Assembly (NCBI GenBank): GCA_951812925.1
Contig: OX638372.1
Span: forward strand, 51,830,028 to 51,894,027
Source of the DNA: Calliopum simillimum
Lineage: Eukaryota; Arthropoda; Insecta; Diptera; Lauxaniidae
DNA length: 64,000 nt
Direction: 5' to 3'
The first letter of the stretch is position 1, and each line of letters begins with the position of its first letter. The notes beneath the pieces are model-generated. The model was given only the letters and a program-made list of their open reading frames with translations. It was not told the origin of the DNA and ran no database searches. Below are positions 43,189 through 55,389 of the stretch, in pieces. The translations under genes and the position numbers were made by a program.

Positions 43189-44783
43189 CAGCTGTGTGCG
43201 AAATAATAGCAGTATCATATCAAATACTAAGAAAAGGGTTTTTTCTACTTTAATCAACAAATAAAATTAAAACTTTTCAAAGTTGAAATGTGTGTCATTA
43301 TAATGCCATTTTGAAAAACATACTCGTTTGGTGTAGGATCAGCACATGAAAAAATTAACGCTAAGTTTCCCGCTATACAGCAAGTTTTGATTGTGATAAA
43401 ACTAAGTTAATTTTGCAGATTAAGTGTATGCAATAAGATCAAAGGTAAGTATCATTTGTTGAGGACTATTTTCACTCATCTAAATACGTTAAATTAAAAA
43501 CGTGAAAACTATACCTTTTAGGAAAATGGGTCGTGCAAAACTTTGTTCTTGTGAGAAGCGCGAAATGATAAAAACGCTGCTTTCCGAAGGCAAGTCCTAC
43601 AAATGTATTCAAAGTTTATTAAACTGCTCTGCAAAAATGGTACTAAATGCCAAGAAATGTGTAGAAAAGACCAAAACCAGAGGCCAAAAACAATCTCTTT
43701 CTAAACGGAAATTGAGAAAAGTGGCAGCGTTAGCTAGGGAAAATCCATTTTGGTCTTCACAAAAGATTAAAGAAAGGCTGAACCCCGCCGTAGACTCTTT
43801 CACAATAAGAAAGAAGCTTATTGAAGCCAAGCTCTATGGCATAAGTCCCAGGAAAGTGCCTTTTCTTCAGCCAAGACATGTCCAGAATCCATGTCCATGT
43901 CTAGAATAAAATTTTCGAAAGAACATATTAATTGGCCAACTTCAAAATGGCGGAACGTGTTATGGTCGGTTCAGGCGAAACTGGTATTGTTCGGCTCTAG
44001 AGGACGGAGACAATGTGCTCGAAGGCCAGATATGTTGTAAGAACCGTGAAGCTTGGCGGCGCCAAAAATTAATGTTTTGGGCTGCTTTTCGTACTGTGGT
44101 ACAGGCCCTGTTTTTTGGATAAAGGACAATATGGATGCACCTTTATATGGGGAAATATTAGAGTCTACTATGCTGCCCTACGCTGAATGAAAAATGCTGC
44201 TGAATTTGGTGTATCAGCAAGACAACGACCCAAAACACACCAGCAGATTAGCTAAAAATTTTTTTATTTCAAATTTGAGGTCATTAGGTGGCCAGCACAG
44301 TCTCCTGACCTAAACCCAACCGAGAACCTTTGGGCCGATGTTAAGGAAGCAGTGGGTAAACAAAATCCCAAAAATGAGACGGAGTTGTGGGATACGGTAC
44401 AATCAGCATGGGAGGCCATTCCTGTCGAGAAATGTCAACGTCTGGTTGATTCTATGCCTCGAAGGTGCGCAGCTGTACTAGCCAACAAGGGCCCTTCAAC
44501 CAAATATTAACCATTTAAATTTTTTTTCTTTAATTTGCGGTGTTTTCAATGTTTTCGATCAAAATTGTAGAGCGCTGCTATTATTTTTCACAAGTAAATT
44601 CGGTCGTTTCGTGAGTTTTTGCGATCTTTAAGGAGCACGAAGCCCAATGTTATGGATATAAGCATTAGTTTCTATTCATTAGACATAAAGCAATTAAATG
44701 AATTTGAAAAATTAAATGTATTTGTTTTAATTTACATGTTTTTTAAATACAAAGATTTCGTTACATATCGTACACAGCTGTAT
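43189..44783 (+). mobile_element. Decayed Tc1-type transposon
   Basis: The left end is TA-CAGCTGTGTGCGAAATAATAGCAG. On the right, the complement TGTGAAAAATAATAGCAG lies at about 44574-44592 and a further CACAGCTG-TA at about 44773-44783, suggesting that the right inverted repeat is split or lengthened by about 180 bp. A broken Tc1-like transposase lies inside. TA at both outer ends fits the TA duplication of Tc1/mariner elements. Confidence 0.65.
43525..44510 (+). pseudogene. Tc1-like transposase, frame-broken
   Basis: Starts MGRAKLCSCEKREMIKTLL, the usual Tc1 helix-turn-helix N-terminus, and stays open to 43909 (paired-like DNA-binding region, about 128 residues). The catalytic domain continues in other frames. 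LFGSRGRR is visible but the preceding position that is normally WSDE reads W-S-V-Q, so the first catalytic Asp is lost. QQDNDPKHT (second Asp) and SPDLNPTENLWADVK (third acidic residue, Glu) are preserved. Several indels and stops. Not functional. Confidence 0.85.
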
Positions 44784-44789
44784 ATGTAT

Positions 44790-46145
44790 GAAATACAGTA
44801 CACTGATGTGGAATCAAGTTTTGTTTTGACACTGATAAAACATGACAATGTACTTCAGTGTCAAAATTAAGTCAGTGAAGGTTTGAATCCTAAATCTTTT
44901 GAATCAAATAACTTCAGTCTATTGAAAAATGTGCGAGGAAAAAAAGTACACTATACTTGAAGATGTCTTATACAGGCCCCTACTATGTATGTACGTAACT
45001 TTCGAGAAAATATTTAAATTTAAATTTAAAGCTATTTAAAGTTAGTCACGTTCGTCAGTTTTGGCTCAAAAGTAACGTATTTTTGAAATTTTGTTGTACT
45101 GTTAAATTCGAAAACAACATTTTGGATAAATCTTGTTATCCCAAGGTTATAATAAAATCATAATAGGAACATTTTCTTAGAACACATTAACCCATTGTAT
45201 CCTGATTTATGGTGTTTATGACACCTTTTTCAAAACGACTTGGTTATAGTGGATGAAAGTAAATTGAGAAAAATTTTCTACGTAAAATTTCACTAGTGGT
45301 CATCAAAGGCAAGTAATAAAAGTGATGCAGTTGTCAGATTAGCAAATTTCAAAACTGACACCAGAACCGTGTACAAGAACTTTTCGCTCAGAAAACTGAA
45401 TTTGACTTAAATCAACCTTTTTAAATAAACTTAAAATACTTAAATATGCAAATCATTACCCGATTGAATTATAATTTATAAAATTTCACGTTCACATTGT
45501 CACATATCGATTCATATCGATTCAAAGAAAAGTATAAAAAATATATGAATCAAATAAAATACATTATAAAGTAATATTATTGCATAAGATTCTAAAATTA
45601 GTCACACTAAAAAATTCTAGCTTGTTTTTGCTGAATTCTTACTTTCTTTGAATTGGCTGTCATTTTCACAGAAATGAATAAAATTGGTCTCTATTTTCAC
45701 GAAAAGTTTATCTGATGGTGTGCAATTACTGGCATTAAGTTAATAAAACGATATCGTCCAAATTAGCGATTATTATGGCACTAAATATATATGACATTAC
45801 TTTATGAACTTATCCACATTCAAAATAAATGATTCATTTGACATGCGATACCCTACTTTCAAAATTCACGGCTCAAATAACTCCGTTGGTTTTGCAAATT
45901 TCGAAGAATGGCAGCAGAAAAAGTTGTTCAGAATAGTCCTATATTTTCGGTGTACTACTGATTTCTACCCACCCTGTATACAGCCATTTCATGCCCAGCG
46001 TAACAAGAATTTATACATTTCCTCCGATTTTGCTAAAATTGGTTTCGTTTTATCCCTCACATAATTGTCCATACCTTGGACACTTAAACCGAATTTCAAG
46101 TTACACTTTTTTTAATATTTCAAAATAAACATAATGCATATATAC
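44790..46145. other. Gene-free DNA
   Basis: No gene or clear repeat structure recognised. The short frame at 45804-46064 has no known domain. Confidence 0.35.
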
Positions 46146-46850
46146 CCAACAGAAAATTTCGATGCACATCCCCAAGATGCAATAGCGATGCGCGTCCTTC
46201 TCGCATCTAAAGAGCTGATTTGTATGCGCATATTTTCTGCGCTATAGGTAGCGAGAGCGAAGAGCATCCAAAGAGCATTTCTGGTAGCGAGAACGAAGCG
46301 TTTTCGGTCACGTATTTACGCACAAAACAAAATAAGTCAATAATTCAGCTTCGTAAGAGCGTAAGGATGGAGCAGTAGTCTAGCGACTGGCAGTGCGATT
46401 GAAGGTTGTAACCGTGAGGTCCCTCGGTTCAACTCCGGCCCCAGACCAAACACAAAAGTTTTCAACTTGCAATTTTTCAATTATAATTAATTTAGTAAAA
46501 TAAAAATAATTATAGCTACATCATTGTGGTGAAAGACGTAAAATTTCAATTAAAAATTAATTTTTTAAATATTTTTATTGTCAATCAAAAAGCATCCAAA
46601 GAGCATTTCTGAATGCGAGAGCGATGGGCTTCCAAAGAGAATTTTTGAATGCGAGAGCGATGCGCAGCATTTCTGGATGCGAGAGCGATAAGCATCCAAA
46701 GAGCATTTCTGGTAGCGAGAACGAAGAGCTTCCTTACAATGACATGCCAATGTTAATTTCAGCGCTTTTGGAAACGAGAGAGATGCGCTTCACTGCTGAT
46801 TTAGAGCGCTTCAGAAGCGCTGTTGATGCGCTTAGTTCCCCATTGGGTAA
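46146..46850 (+). repeat. Degenerate 36-41-bp tandem repeat interrupted by a SINE
   Basis: The unit is approximately GCATCCAAAGAGCATTTCTG followed by GATGCGAGAGCGAT. Units lie at about 46180-46310 and 46590-46820, some with GGTAGCGAGAACGAAG. The SINE copy at 46364-46560 separates the two blocks. Frames on both strands (46565-46750, 46624-46857) arise from the repeat. Confidence 0.75.
46364..46560 (+). mobile_element. tRNA-derived SINE-like element, copy 2, decayed ribozyme
   Basis: GGATGGAGCAGTAGTCTAGC (A-box-like TAGTCTAGCGACTGG), then B box GGTTCAACTCC at about 46428-46438, CCCCAGACC, AAGTTTTCAACTTGCAATTT, ATTATAATTAATTTAGTAAA. At the place of the hammerhead it reads CTACATCA..TTGTGGTGAAAGACG-TAAAA, so the CUGAUGA core and one side of stem II are lost. 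The same family as 36751-36958. Confidence 0.75.
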
Positions 46851-46859
46851 CTACTAAGC

Positions 46860-49480
46860 CAGTAAAGATAATATCTTTGTATTGGATTTATATGAAAGTA
46901 TGTCGAAGATCTAAAAAGTAGGCATTGTCTTGCTTTTATAAATCCTAGTTTCAAAAATATATGTAGTAAAAATTGTACTTTTTGCCATTTAGCAGAAAAC
47001 TTACTAATACTCTTTTTTATCTTATGTAACTGGAGTAAAACCATTTAACGTTCAAACAAATGAAAATTAAAATGTTGGAAAAACAAACAACACTACAACA
47101 TTTTGAAGTATTGACAGGTCAACTAAAGTTCAAATATTTGATGTCTATTGAGCACAATAGATAGCAAAAAATTTGAATACAAAATATCTATTTGATAATT
47201 TGTATTCAAAGACATGACTCAAAACATATATTAGCCATTATGGCAAATAAAATTATAAATATACACACATACATAAAGGTCAATAAAGTGTTTATGGGGT
47301 TAATTCAGAAATCTTATTTATGCAAAGTGCACAAGTCCATAAAACTTTCAATAGCATTGTTATGATGAATTCAAAAATCTTAAAAAATAGCATTTGTTTA
47401 CACTGCAAAAAATCTTGGGGAAAAGATAATAAACAATTTTTATTTATACGTAAGTATATATGTACATAAAGCAATACATCAAGAAGTCAACATTTCAGGT
47501 GTTTGAAAATATAATCTCAGTGCATTCGCCTACATACTCCCAACACCTACCCATTGCCATTCACTCTATGTACATAACTGACATGATTCCACAGATTATG
47601 GCAGCTGACGAGATTTTGATATCAAAATTATTCTCATTCGTTCATCAATTTTTTTTTTTTTTTTTTTTTTGAAAAGTAAACACTTTGCAGTTTAAGTCTT
47701 CAATCTGAAGAGATAAACAACAACTTGAATTTATCATGGTTCACTTGGCCAAAATACAAAAAGTAAAATTTATACCATTCCACATTGACATTATGAGGAG
47801 ATTTCATTGTTAAACATACAAATGGTATAGAACTTGAGATTTCCCACAATTCGAGACAAATCGGTAAAACATACCCCCCCACCTTTTTGCCAACCCACCT
47901 ATAGCTCTGTGAGAAACGTGCAACGATTTATCATTTTAATTTGAGTAGCACAAACGATATCACAATCACAATGCGGCGCATAATACACGTAAGTCATATC
48001 CTAGAATCCCTAAGGATTTGTATAAAATAAATGATTTAAGTTGGAAAGAAATCCATGCACAACCAACGTTAAATAAATAAATAAATATGTAGAGTATCAA
48101 AATCTCAGCCGCATTTATGAGGCGAAGCCGAAGGAAAAAAAAAACTTGAGAGAAGTGAAGTGCAGATAAAGCATTGTGACATACAAGGTACGTAATGTAA
48201 CAAACAACCAACATTTGGGGGGGGGGGGATAGCGGTGAGTGCGGAAAAATCTTGTTATTTGTACCCCCTTAGGGTGCAAAAATGAAAAAAGAAAATAAAC
48301 ACCCTCTCATAAATTTCAACTTCAATGTGATTTTTCTTTTTTGGCGCAGATTTTTTTTGGGTACAAAAAAATATTAAAATGAAACACATTGACAAAAAAT
48401 ATATATAGTATATACACCTGTATACATTTTGTATACATATGTACATAGCTCAAAAACACCCACACAACGAATGGTAGAACAAAATATCATTGCTAGCAGT
48501 TTTTCCTTCTGGCGGCATAAAATAATTGGAATTACAAAGTCCATTGACCATGATCATGTTGTGCACAGTGTTCTGTGTCCCACCTCCACCTGCTTTCTTT
48601 TCCAATTTCAGCCATTCATCCATTCATTCGCTCGCTTATTCATCGATTTATGGAATTTTTTCATTCAAAGCGCTTTTAGGCTTATTCCCACACACACAAA
48701 CAAAAAAGAAAAGCTTATTATTTCATACTTTTTGTTGCTGTTGTTGTTGTTGTTGTTGTTGTTGTTGGTCTGTTAAGGACCTTCGCTGTGGTTGTGCAAA
48801 TTGTTCAGCGAAGCATAAGAAATTGCCACAAGTTCAATAAAATTTTTGTCAATTAATTAGCCATACATATGTGCATAGTTATTCGCAGCATTGAACCCAG
48901 TAGGAGAATGTGTGCAACACAAAGTTTTGAATGAGACGTCGATAACTTTCTTAGATGTGTTTGCGGTCGCTAATTCCGATTCGGCTATCCGATGCCGTTG
49001 ACAAAAATTAACTATTTTATTTCCTGAAAATGCCATACGTCTGAAAATAGCATTTAGTGCATTAAAGGTAAGCCATGCACCCATATTTTAATGTATCGCA
49101 ATTTACAAAATCTTATCTACGAAAACAGTGTCATCGGTGGGAATCTCTTGAATTTTGAAAAATTGCTTTTTTTCGCTAAAAATGTTACCCGCATCAAACG
49201 CAAGAATGAAATTTTTTTTTTTTTTTTTTTGGCTATTGAAGGGGGAATCTTTTAGAAGATAGATAGATTCGGGACCAACGCACGGACATTGATGCAATGT
49301 GGATATGTATATACATAAGTTTATATAGAAAATGATACTCAGTTCTACACAAACAAATGTTTATAAATACGTTGTTAAACCCTATTTTCATTTTATATAA
49401 CTCCCCTTCTAGTGCCAAGCGGTACCACCAGTCAGGGCATTTCTTCGCTAGGCAGGGTTGGATCATTAGGCTCTAATTAT
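46860..49480. other. Gene-free DNA with simple repeats
   Basis: Holds a T tract at 47649-47671, a G10 run at about 48219-48228, (GTT)n at about 48734-48767 and another T tract near 49209-49230. Short frames reflect these. A minus-strand stretch at 48857-49042, preceded by TTTTCAG, has an open frame that could be an exon but matches nothing I know. Confidence 0.4.
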
Positions 49481-49599
49481 TAATTTCTGTTGTTGCCATC
49501 TTGTCTGTTGAGTTGCTCATCTCGTCATTGATATTACGTGATAAATTTGATCCCAGGAGTCCTTGCCCAACAGGATGTGTCGAACAATACTGGTACACG

Positions 49600-50492
49600 T
49601 TATCTCTTCACCCTTGTTAATACGTGGTTGACATTTTCTGCAGCTTCTTCACAAAACATGCAAAAGGGATCATTAATGTGCTTGTAACTGTATAAATACT
49701 CTCTGAAACAGCCATGTCCAGTGAGAAATTGAGTGAGATAATAGTTTTGCTCTCCATGTCTCCACTTGAGCCACATTTCAATCAGAGGGATCAGATTGTA
49801 AGCCCACCGCCCTTTTGTTAATGCTTGCCATCTTTGTTGCCATTGTATGTATAGTTCTAAATTTACTGCTGCTATGCGATTTCGGTCAAAGCAATTCTGC
49901 CGACGCAGGTTACGTAGTGCCGCCGATCTTTTTGCCTCCAAGTCAACCGGAAGTCGACGCGCAATCACATTTGAAGCTATTTCAGACACTGTTCGGCAAG
50001 CACAACAAACTCTCGATGAAGCTAGTCCGTGTGTAGCTACCATTGTTTTCATATACGATGTAAAACTAGTTGATGAATACTATATTGGCGCTCCATACAT
50101 CATAATTGAACTAAAACTAGCTGTTATGAGAAGCTCTCTCTAAAATTAAGCCTGTGGTCCAGCAGGACTCCCATGTACATGGTTGTGGGATAAGACACTA
50201 TAATATGAGCCCCAACCCGAATTTGCAGCGATTCAATCTTTTTCCTACTACTTAAAAGTACCGCTTCTGTTTTGTGCTAAGCCAGTTGCACATTGATTGT
50301 ACATGCTTGAACATTTAATATTGTGGTGTTGCACTTTTCAGCAAGTTCAGTGGTGTTGTTTAACCACTGATACAATTGCAATATCATCAACATACCCAAC
50401 AATGTCAACCCCAAAAATCCCATCACACATGCAATTCCATAGAGTGGGGGCCAGTAATGAACCTTGCGGTATTCCTGGGTCATCATCCTAAT
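49600..50492 (-). pseudogene. Non-LTR reverse transcriptase remnant, R1/Jockey type
   Basis: On the minus strand GIPQGSLLAPTLWN (50434-50475) and GYVDDIAIVS (about 50377-50397), the reverse transcriptase motifs around the catalytic YxDD, are followed by frames with stops, then a clean 150-residue frame (50052-49600). That frame shows the R1-like C-terminal region ending in CMFCEEAAENVNHVL, part of a C-terminal Cys/His motif. It is 5'-truncated at about 50500 and has several stops between 50070 and 50370. The 3' border is unclear, perhaps near 49450-49500. Dead copy. Confidence 0.8.
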
Positions 50493-50776
50493 CATAAACG
50501 AGGATCCTTTCCGAAAAGTAACCCTTTATCATATTTATTAGATAAGTGGGTTCTTTTCAAAAATTTTACACGTATTTCTTGGACGACTATAAGCATTTTA
50601 TGCCTAGTACACTTTTTTAGTAAGATGCCTTCGTCTCGAGTAAACAGAGTTTTGTCTGCCGTGGGCATTCAAAAGCCAAATACTCTTATCTAGCAACTGA
50701 ATGTCATCTTGAGTCATACATAATTTTGAAGCTTATAAATTATGCTTTAATTTAAAGTGCTTCTAAAAAAATTTAA

Positions 50777-51569
50777 AACTTTAAAACCTACGTTGTAATT
50801 TTGACAAAAAAAAATTTACACTTCTTAAAAAACGAAAAACTGCCCTAAGAAGGCGAAATTTTACGGTTTTTCAAAGAAAAAAGTCATCGTGCTTTAAACG
50901 AAATGATAATTTTTTAATTTACAAGATCTCATTCAAAAGAGCTCTTAAAAACCTTCAAGACAAGACATGTTAAGACTTTTTTGGGCCAGCAGGCTCGATG
51001 ACATAACGTTTGAAATATAGTAATGCAGCCCTGTGAAAGGCAAAACGCTTTTTACTCAAGAGGGAGGCATCTTACAAAAAAGTGCCCATGGCATAAAATG
51101 CTTAGAATCATCCAAGGAACAAGTGTAAATTGTTTTTTTTTTTTTTACTTAATTTTAGAAAAAAAATTTTCTTAACGTCATTTTTAATAAACTTTCCAAA
51201 AAAAAAAAAAAAACAATTCACACTTGTTCCTTGGATGATTCTAAGCATTTTATGCCATGGGCACTTTTTTGTAAGATGCCTCCCTCTTGAGTAAAAAGCG
51301 TTTTGCCTTTCACAGGGCTGCATTACTATATTTCAAACGTTATGTCATCGAGCCTGCTGGTCCAAAAAAGTCTTAACATGTCTTGTCTTGAAGGTTTTTA
51401 AGAGCTCTTTTGAATGAGATCTTGTAAATTAAAAAATGATCATTTCGTTTAAAGCACGATGACTTTTTTCTTTGAAAAACCGTAAAATTTCGCCTTCTTA
51501 GGGCAGTTTTTCGTTTTTTAAGAAGTGTAAAATTTTTTTTCTCAAAATTACAACGTTGGTTTTAAAGTT
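50777..51569. repeat. Large near-perfect inverted repeat (370-bp arms)
   Basis: Left arm 50777-51146 and right arm 51198-51569 are reverse complements with only about six differences seen, around a 51-bp AT-rich loop. They share AACTGCCCTAAGAAGGCGAA, AAGAGCTCTTAAAAACCTTC, GGCTCGATGACATAACG, GAAAGGCAAAACGC and GCATAAAATGCTTAGAATC. A transcript would fold into a very long hairpin. Partial relatives lie near 22180, 43090 and 50565-50640. No coding content. Confidence 0.9.
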
Positions 51570-53934
51570 CATTAAAAAACAAACAAAATGAATGTTTTTA
51601 AATTACTCTAAAACAAATTTTTCAAAGTGTTTGAGAACATTTTATAATTAATGCTAAAAAAAAATAATAAAAATATATTTCTGCTTTGAGCCACCTTTAA
51701 ATATGAATTTAAAAATCTGAAAAATTTTTTGGGATATTCTGTCATGATGTAGATCGTGATGCCAAAGTATATCTTGGAAATTCGAAAAATTTTTTTTTTT
51801 TTAACAGCCCTAGTGAATATACCCTGGGTGTAGGGTGTAATGAATAATACCTATTCCACATTATGAAATGCACTACGTACGTTTTCTTCTTTATGACAAA
51901 GTATTATTTTGTATTTTAATTAAATGACCGCTAGAGACCATATTTCCTACTTGGCAACATTGTAGTATACGTTTAGTCATATTGAAACTTTTACATTTGG
52001 GTTTTATATTACATGCTAAAATATGTTGTAATTTATTATGATTGTAATTGTTGTTGTTGTTGCTGTTGTTGTTGTTGTACGCTTTTATCGTCTCACTTAT
52101 TTTGTTGGTGGTTTCAATGAATTTTGTTGGTTTTTTTATCGAATGAATAAATAAATATAAAAGGATACTTTGCAGGATAATAAGGATTAATTAGGTTAAT
52201 TACAAAAATATTGCGCAATTAATTTGTAATTTAATTTATTGGTATACTTTTGTGGCGACTTAGGTGTTTATGTGGAATTTTTTGTTGTAAAATATTTGTA
52301 GGTGTAAAGAGGTAAATTTCTGTTGTTGAGTTTGAGGGGATGTCTGGAAAATGTATGGGCTGTTAATGTATCGTATAGAATGAGTTATAGTGCAAAGTGT
52401 ATTTGAATTTCGTAATGCAGACATAAGACAATATATTTTCTTCAAAGGAATACATTTCTTAGCTTTGCTAATTTTGGTTCGGTTTCGATACTCCACATTT
52501 AATTAATTTTTAGTTTTTTTTTTTTTCTAAAAAATTATTTTCGCATAAGCTTTTAAATTGTTGGCCGTATTAGACCGTGTTTAGATTATCAAAATAGTGT
52601 AAAATAAGTTATTTTAAATTTTATTGAATGATTTCATGTTGCTATTTTTTGCAATTTTTCAGAAATATAATTTTTTTGATTACAATACAACGAACTATTG
52701 ATTGAATTGGGAAGAAGTTTTCGTAGTGCACATAAGACAAGCAATAAATTATGCTTAAAAGTAAATCTTTATGCACACATCATAAGAATAACAATCGAAC
52801 TCCATCAATATTTTCTTAAATTTCATTTATTTTTAATCAAAAAAGTATTATTTTATGGCACATTTACAAAAAGTGTTCATAAATAATCCTCACACACACA
52901 CACAAATGTTGATAGCAAATTCGTGGTTCATTAAATTAATTCACTTAAGCAACTGATAGATAGTAAAGCGAGAAATAAAAGAGAAAGAAAGAAAAAACAA
53001 CCCGAAAATCATTTAATGAATATCCCAGACTATTAAATCAATAAAGGATACGCCTTGATCCTGTCATTTGTCGTAAACGCTATGAAAACGATACGCGCAC
53101 ACGTTCTCAATGTAAAACCACTGCCACCACCACAAATGAAGAACGAAAGTGCGAATTGCCCTCATCAGCATGAATGTCCTTGAATTATTAATGAATTACG
53201 TAAAAAGGTCACGTAACGTTATGGCTTACCACACCACCACCAACGCTATCAGAGCTCCAATGCAAAAACTATACATCGAGGAGTCTGAAAGTTTTCGAAG
53301 TCAGTAGCTAGCTGGCAGCTATGTACGTAGGTACATACATACGTGCAAATGGACTTTCCAGGTAGGGATGCGGACTACACAGTTAATGCAATTAAAGCAA
53401 CAGCCAAAAGATGAAGTCCGAAAATCCCATGAAATTTGTCAGCATGAATGTTGAACACAAAATTTCAATTACCATTCGAGAGAGCTAGCGGAGTAAGAGG
53501 CCTAATTTGGACTTTCTATTTTTTCTTTTACTTCTTATTTTAAAGTATCGTGGGCTGGTAAGCATTTTTGTGGGCCACCAAAATTATTTCTCACTCATGT
53601 GATTTCGAAAAATTAGACAGAAATGCAAATTACTGCGGCTGTTGTTTTCTCTTTTACACATGTGAAGTTTGCCATCTAGCTTGCAAATGAATAGTGCTTG
53701 AAATACACTCTATTCAGGACATTTTCCAGAGTAAAGGATAAAGTTGTGAATGTTCATAAAAGCATAATAAACTTTGAAAAAGAATTGATGTGAGCGAAAT
53801 TATCAGAAATATTATCACAAAGTATAAGGTATCGCAAACAAATCAAAAGTACTCAGTCAGTTTTCTGTCCTCAACAGGAAATGTTACAAAAAATGTTACG
53901 GGTACAACTCAGTCTTTACACATGAAAGAAACGA
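51570..53934. other. Gene-free, mostly single-copy DNA
   Basis: Contains (GTT)n at about 52046-52078 and (CA)n near 52893-52906. The rest shows no repeats or recognisable exons. It resembles intron or regulatory spacer of fly genomes. Confidence 0.4.
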
Positions 53935-54300
53935 AACTTATATTTGAAAAGTGGGTGTGGCATTTACCTAATTACGGTCACTTTTCGACTAGTGTAAGGT
54001 ATTTATGTTCGGCAACTACCTAGTAAATTTCATCAAAATAGTTTGTATAACTTCCGGGATAAAACATATTTCAATTTCGGTGAAAAAAGTAGGAATGGTA
54101 CTCATGATCGGGAGTTACCTATAAAATTTTATCAATATATAACGTTTTAAAATTTTCAATGGTTAAAAAGTGGGCCATTTGATTATGCTAATTTTTCGAC
54201 GACTTTCGGCACCTACCTACTAAATTTTATTAAAACAGCTTTTATAGCTCGTGAGATATAACGCTCTAGCTTCTTTCATTTGATACAACTTTTTCTCAAT
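53935..54300 (+). repeat. Diverged tandem units related to the 33-kb repeat type
   Basis: AAAAGTGGGTGTGGCATT (53948) and AAAAAGTGGGCCATTTGAT (about 54164) each lead to a TTTTTCGAC/TTTTCGACT and a CACTTTTC..AAATTTCATCAAAATA/AAATTTTATTAAAACA block. Unit length is roughly 215 bp. Non-coding. Confidence 0.5.
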
Positions 54301-54399
54301 AAGGGTATTCCATAAAATGTGTAAAAGCCTCAAAAACCTCGAAAACGGCGTTAGGAACTAACGCCCAAAAAAAAAAAAACGAAATAACGCCCAAATCAG

Positions 54400-54853
54400 C
54401 AATTATGCTGAAAAATTTGAGATTTTTTTCAGCATTATTTCTGATTTCTGAAAAAACTCGAGCCAACTCCGCTATTCTGACACCATATTCGGACTCAGCG
54501 ACCCCGAAAACATAAAGTTCAGGTGGTCTGATCCTTCGCGCAGGGAATTTTTTTTTATAGTCCTGTGCACAGGCTAAAAAAAAAAAGTACCATGCGCGAA
54601 CGATCAGACCACCTGAACTTTATGTTTTCGGGGTCGCTGAATCCGAATATGGTGCCAGATTAGCGAAATTGGTTCGCGTTTTTTCAGAAACCAGCAAAAA
54701 TCAGTAATTTTCAGCATTATTGTTGATTTCTGAAAAAACGCGAACCAACTTCGCTATTCTGGCACCATATTCGGATTCAGTGACCCCGAAAACATAAAGT
54801 TCAGGTGGTCCGATCTTTCGCGCATGGTACTTTTTGTTTTTTGTGGGCCTGTG
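54400..54853. repeat. Foldback family B, copies 2 (partial) and 3 (complete)
   Basis: The right half of one copy occupies about 54400-54545. A complete copy runs from CACAGGCT (54568) to GGCCTGTG (54853), with TIRs containing GTACCATGCGCGAACGATCA (54587), ACCTGAACTTTATGTTTTCG, TCCGAATATGGTGCCAGA and TTGGTTCGCGTTTTTTCAGA. Same family as 17491-17813. Confidence 0.8.
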
Positions 54854-54879
54854 TAATCATATTGGAAATGGCGCCCAAA

Positions 54880-55385
54880 AATTTGGGCTTTATTTCGTTT
54901 TTTTTTTTTTTGGGCGTTATTTCCTTTTTTAAAAAATAATTCCCAAAAAAAACGAAATAACGCCAAAAATATTTTCATATAAATTTGGGCGATAATCATT
55001 TTGGAAATAACACCCAAAAATTTGGGCTTTGTTTCGTTTTTTTTTTTTGGGCGTTATTTCCTTTGTTTTAAAAAACGAAATAACGCCTTAAATATAAAAT
55101 GACGTAATAACGCCCAAAACAAAAAATGAAATAACGCCCGAAAACGAAAAACGAAATAACGCCCAAATTATTTTCATACAAATAAGTTTTGAGCGTTATT
55201 TCCAAAATGATTATCGCCCAAATTTATATGAAAATAGTTTGGGCGTTATTTCGTTTGTTATTTTGGGCGTTATTTCATATTTTTTGGGCGTTATTTCGTT
55301 TTTTATTTTGGGCGTTATTACGTCATTTTATTTTTTGGGCGTTATTCCGTTTTTTTTTTGGGCGTTATTTCGTTTTTTAAAAAAC
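54880..55385. repeat. GGGCGTTATTTCGTTTTTT repeat cluster, inverted halves
   Basis: About a dozen copies of a 19-35-bp unit, GGGCGTTATTTCGTTTTTT or its complement. To the left of about 55190 most are in the complement form (AAAACGAAATAACGCCC) and to the right in the direct form, so the cluster is a large imperfect palindrome centred near 55200. AAATTATTTTCATA..TATGAAAATAGTTT lies at its middle. Frames on both strands here are by-products. Outlying copies extend to about 54350. Confidence 0.75.
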
Positions 55386-55389
55386 TTCG

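Noticed and set aside
48526..48840. Frame with poly-Cys / poly-Leu run
   Set aside because: Produced by the (GTT)n microsatellite at 48734-48767 read in two frames.
48857..49084. Minus-strand exon preceded by TTTTCAG
   Set aside because: Open frame and acceptor-like sequence, but no recognisable protein similarity and no partner exon.
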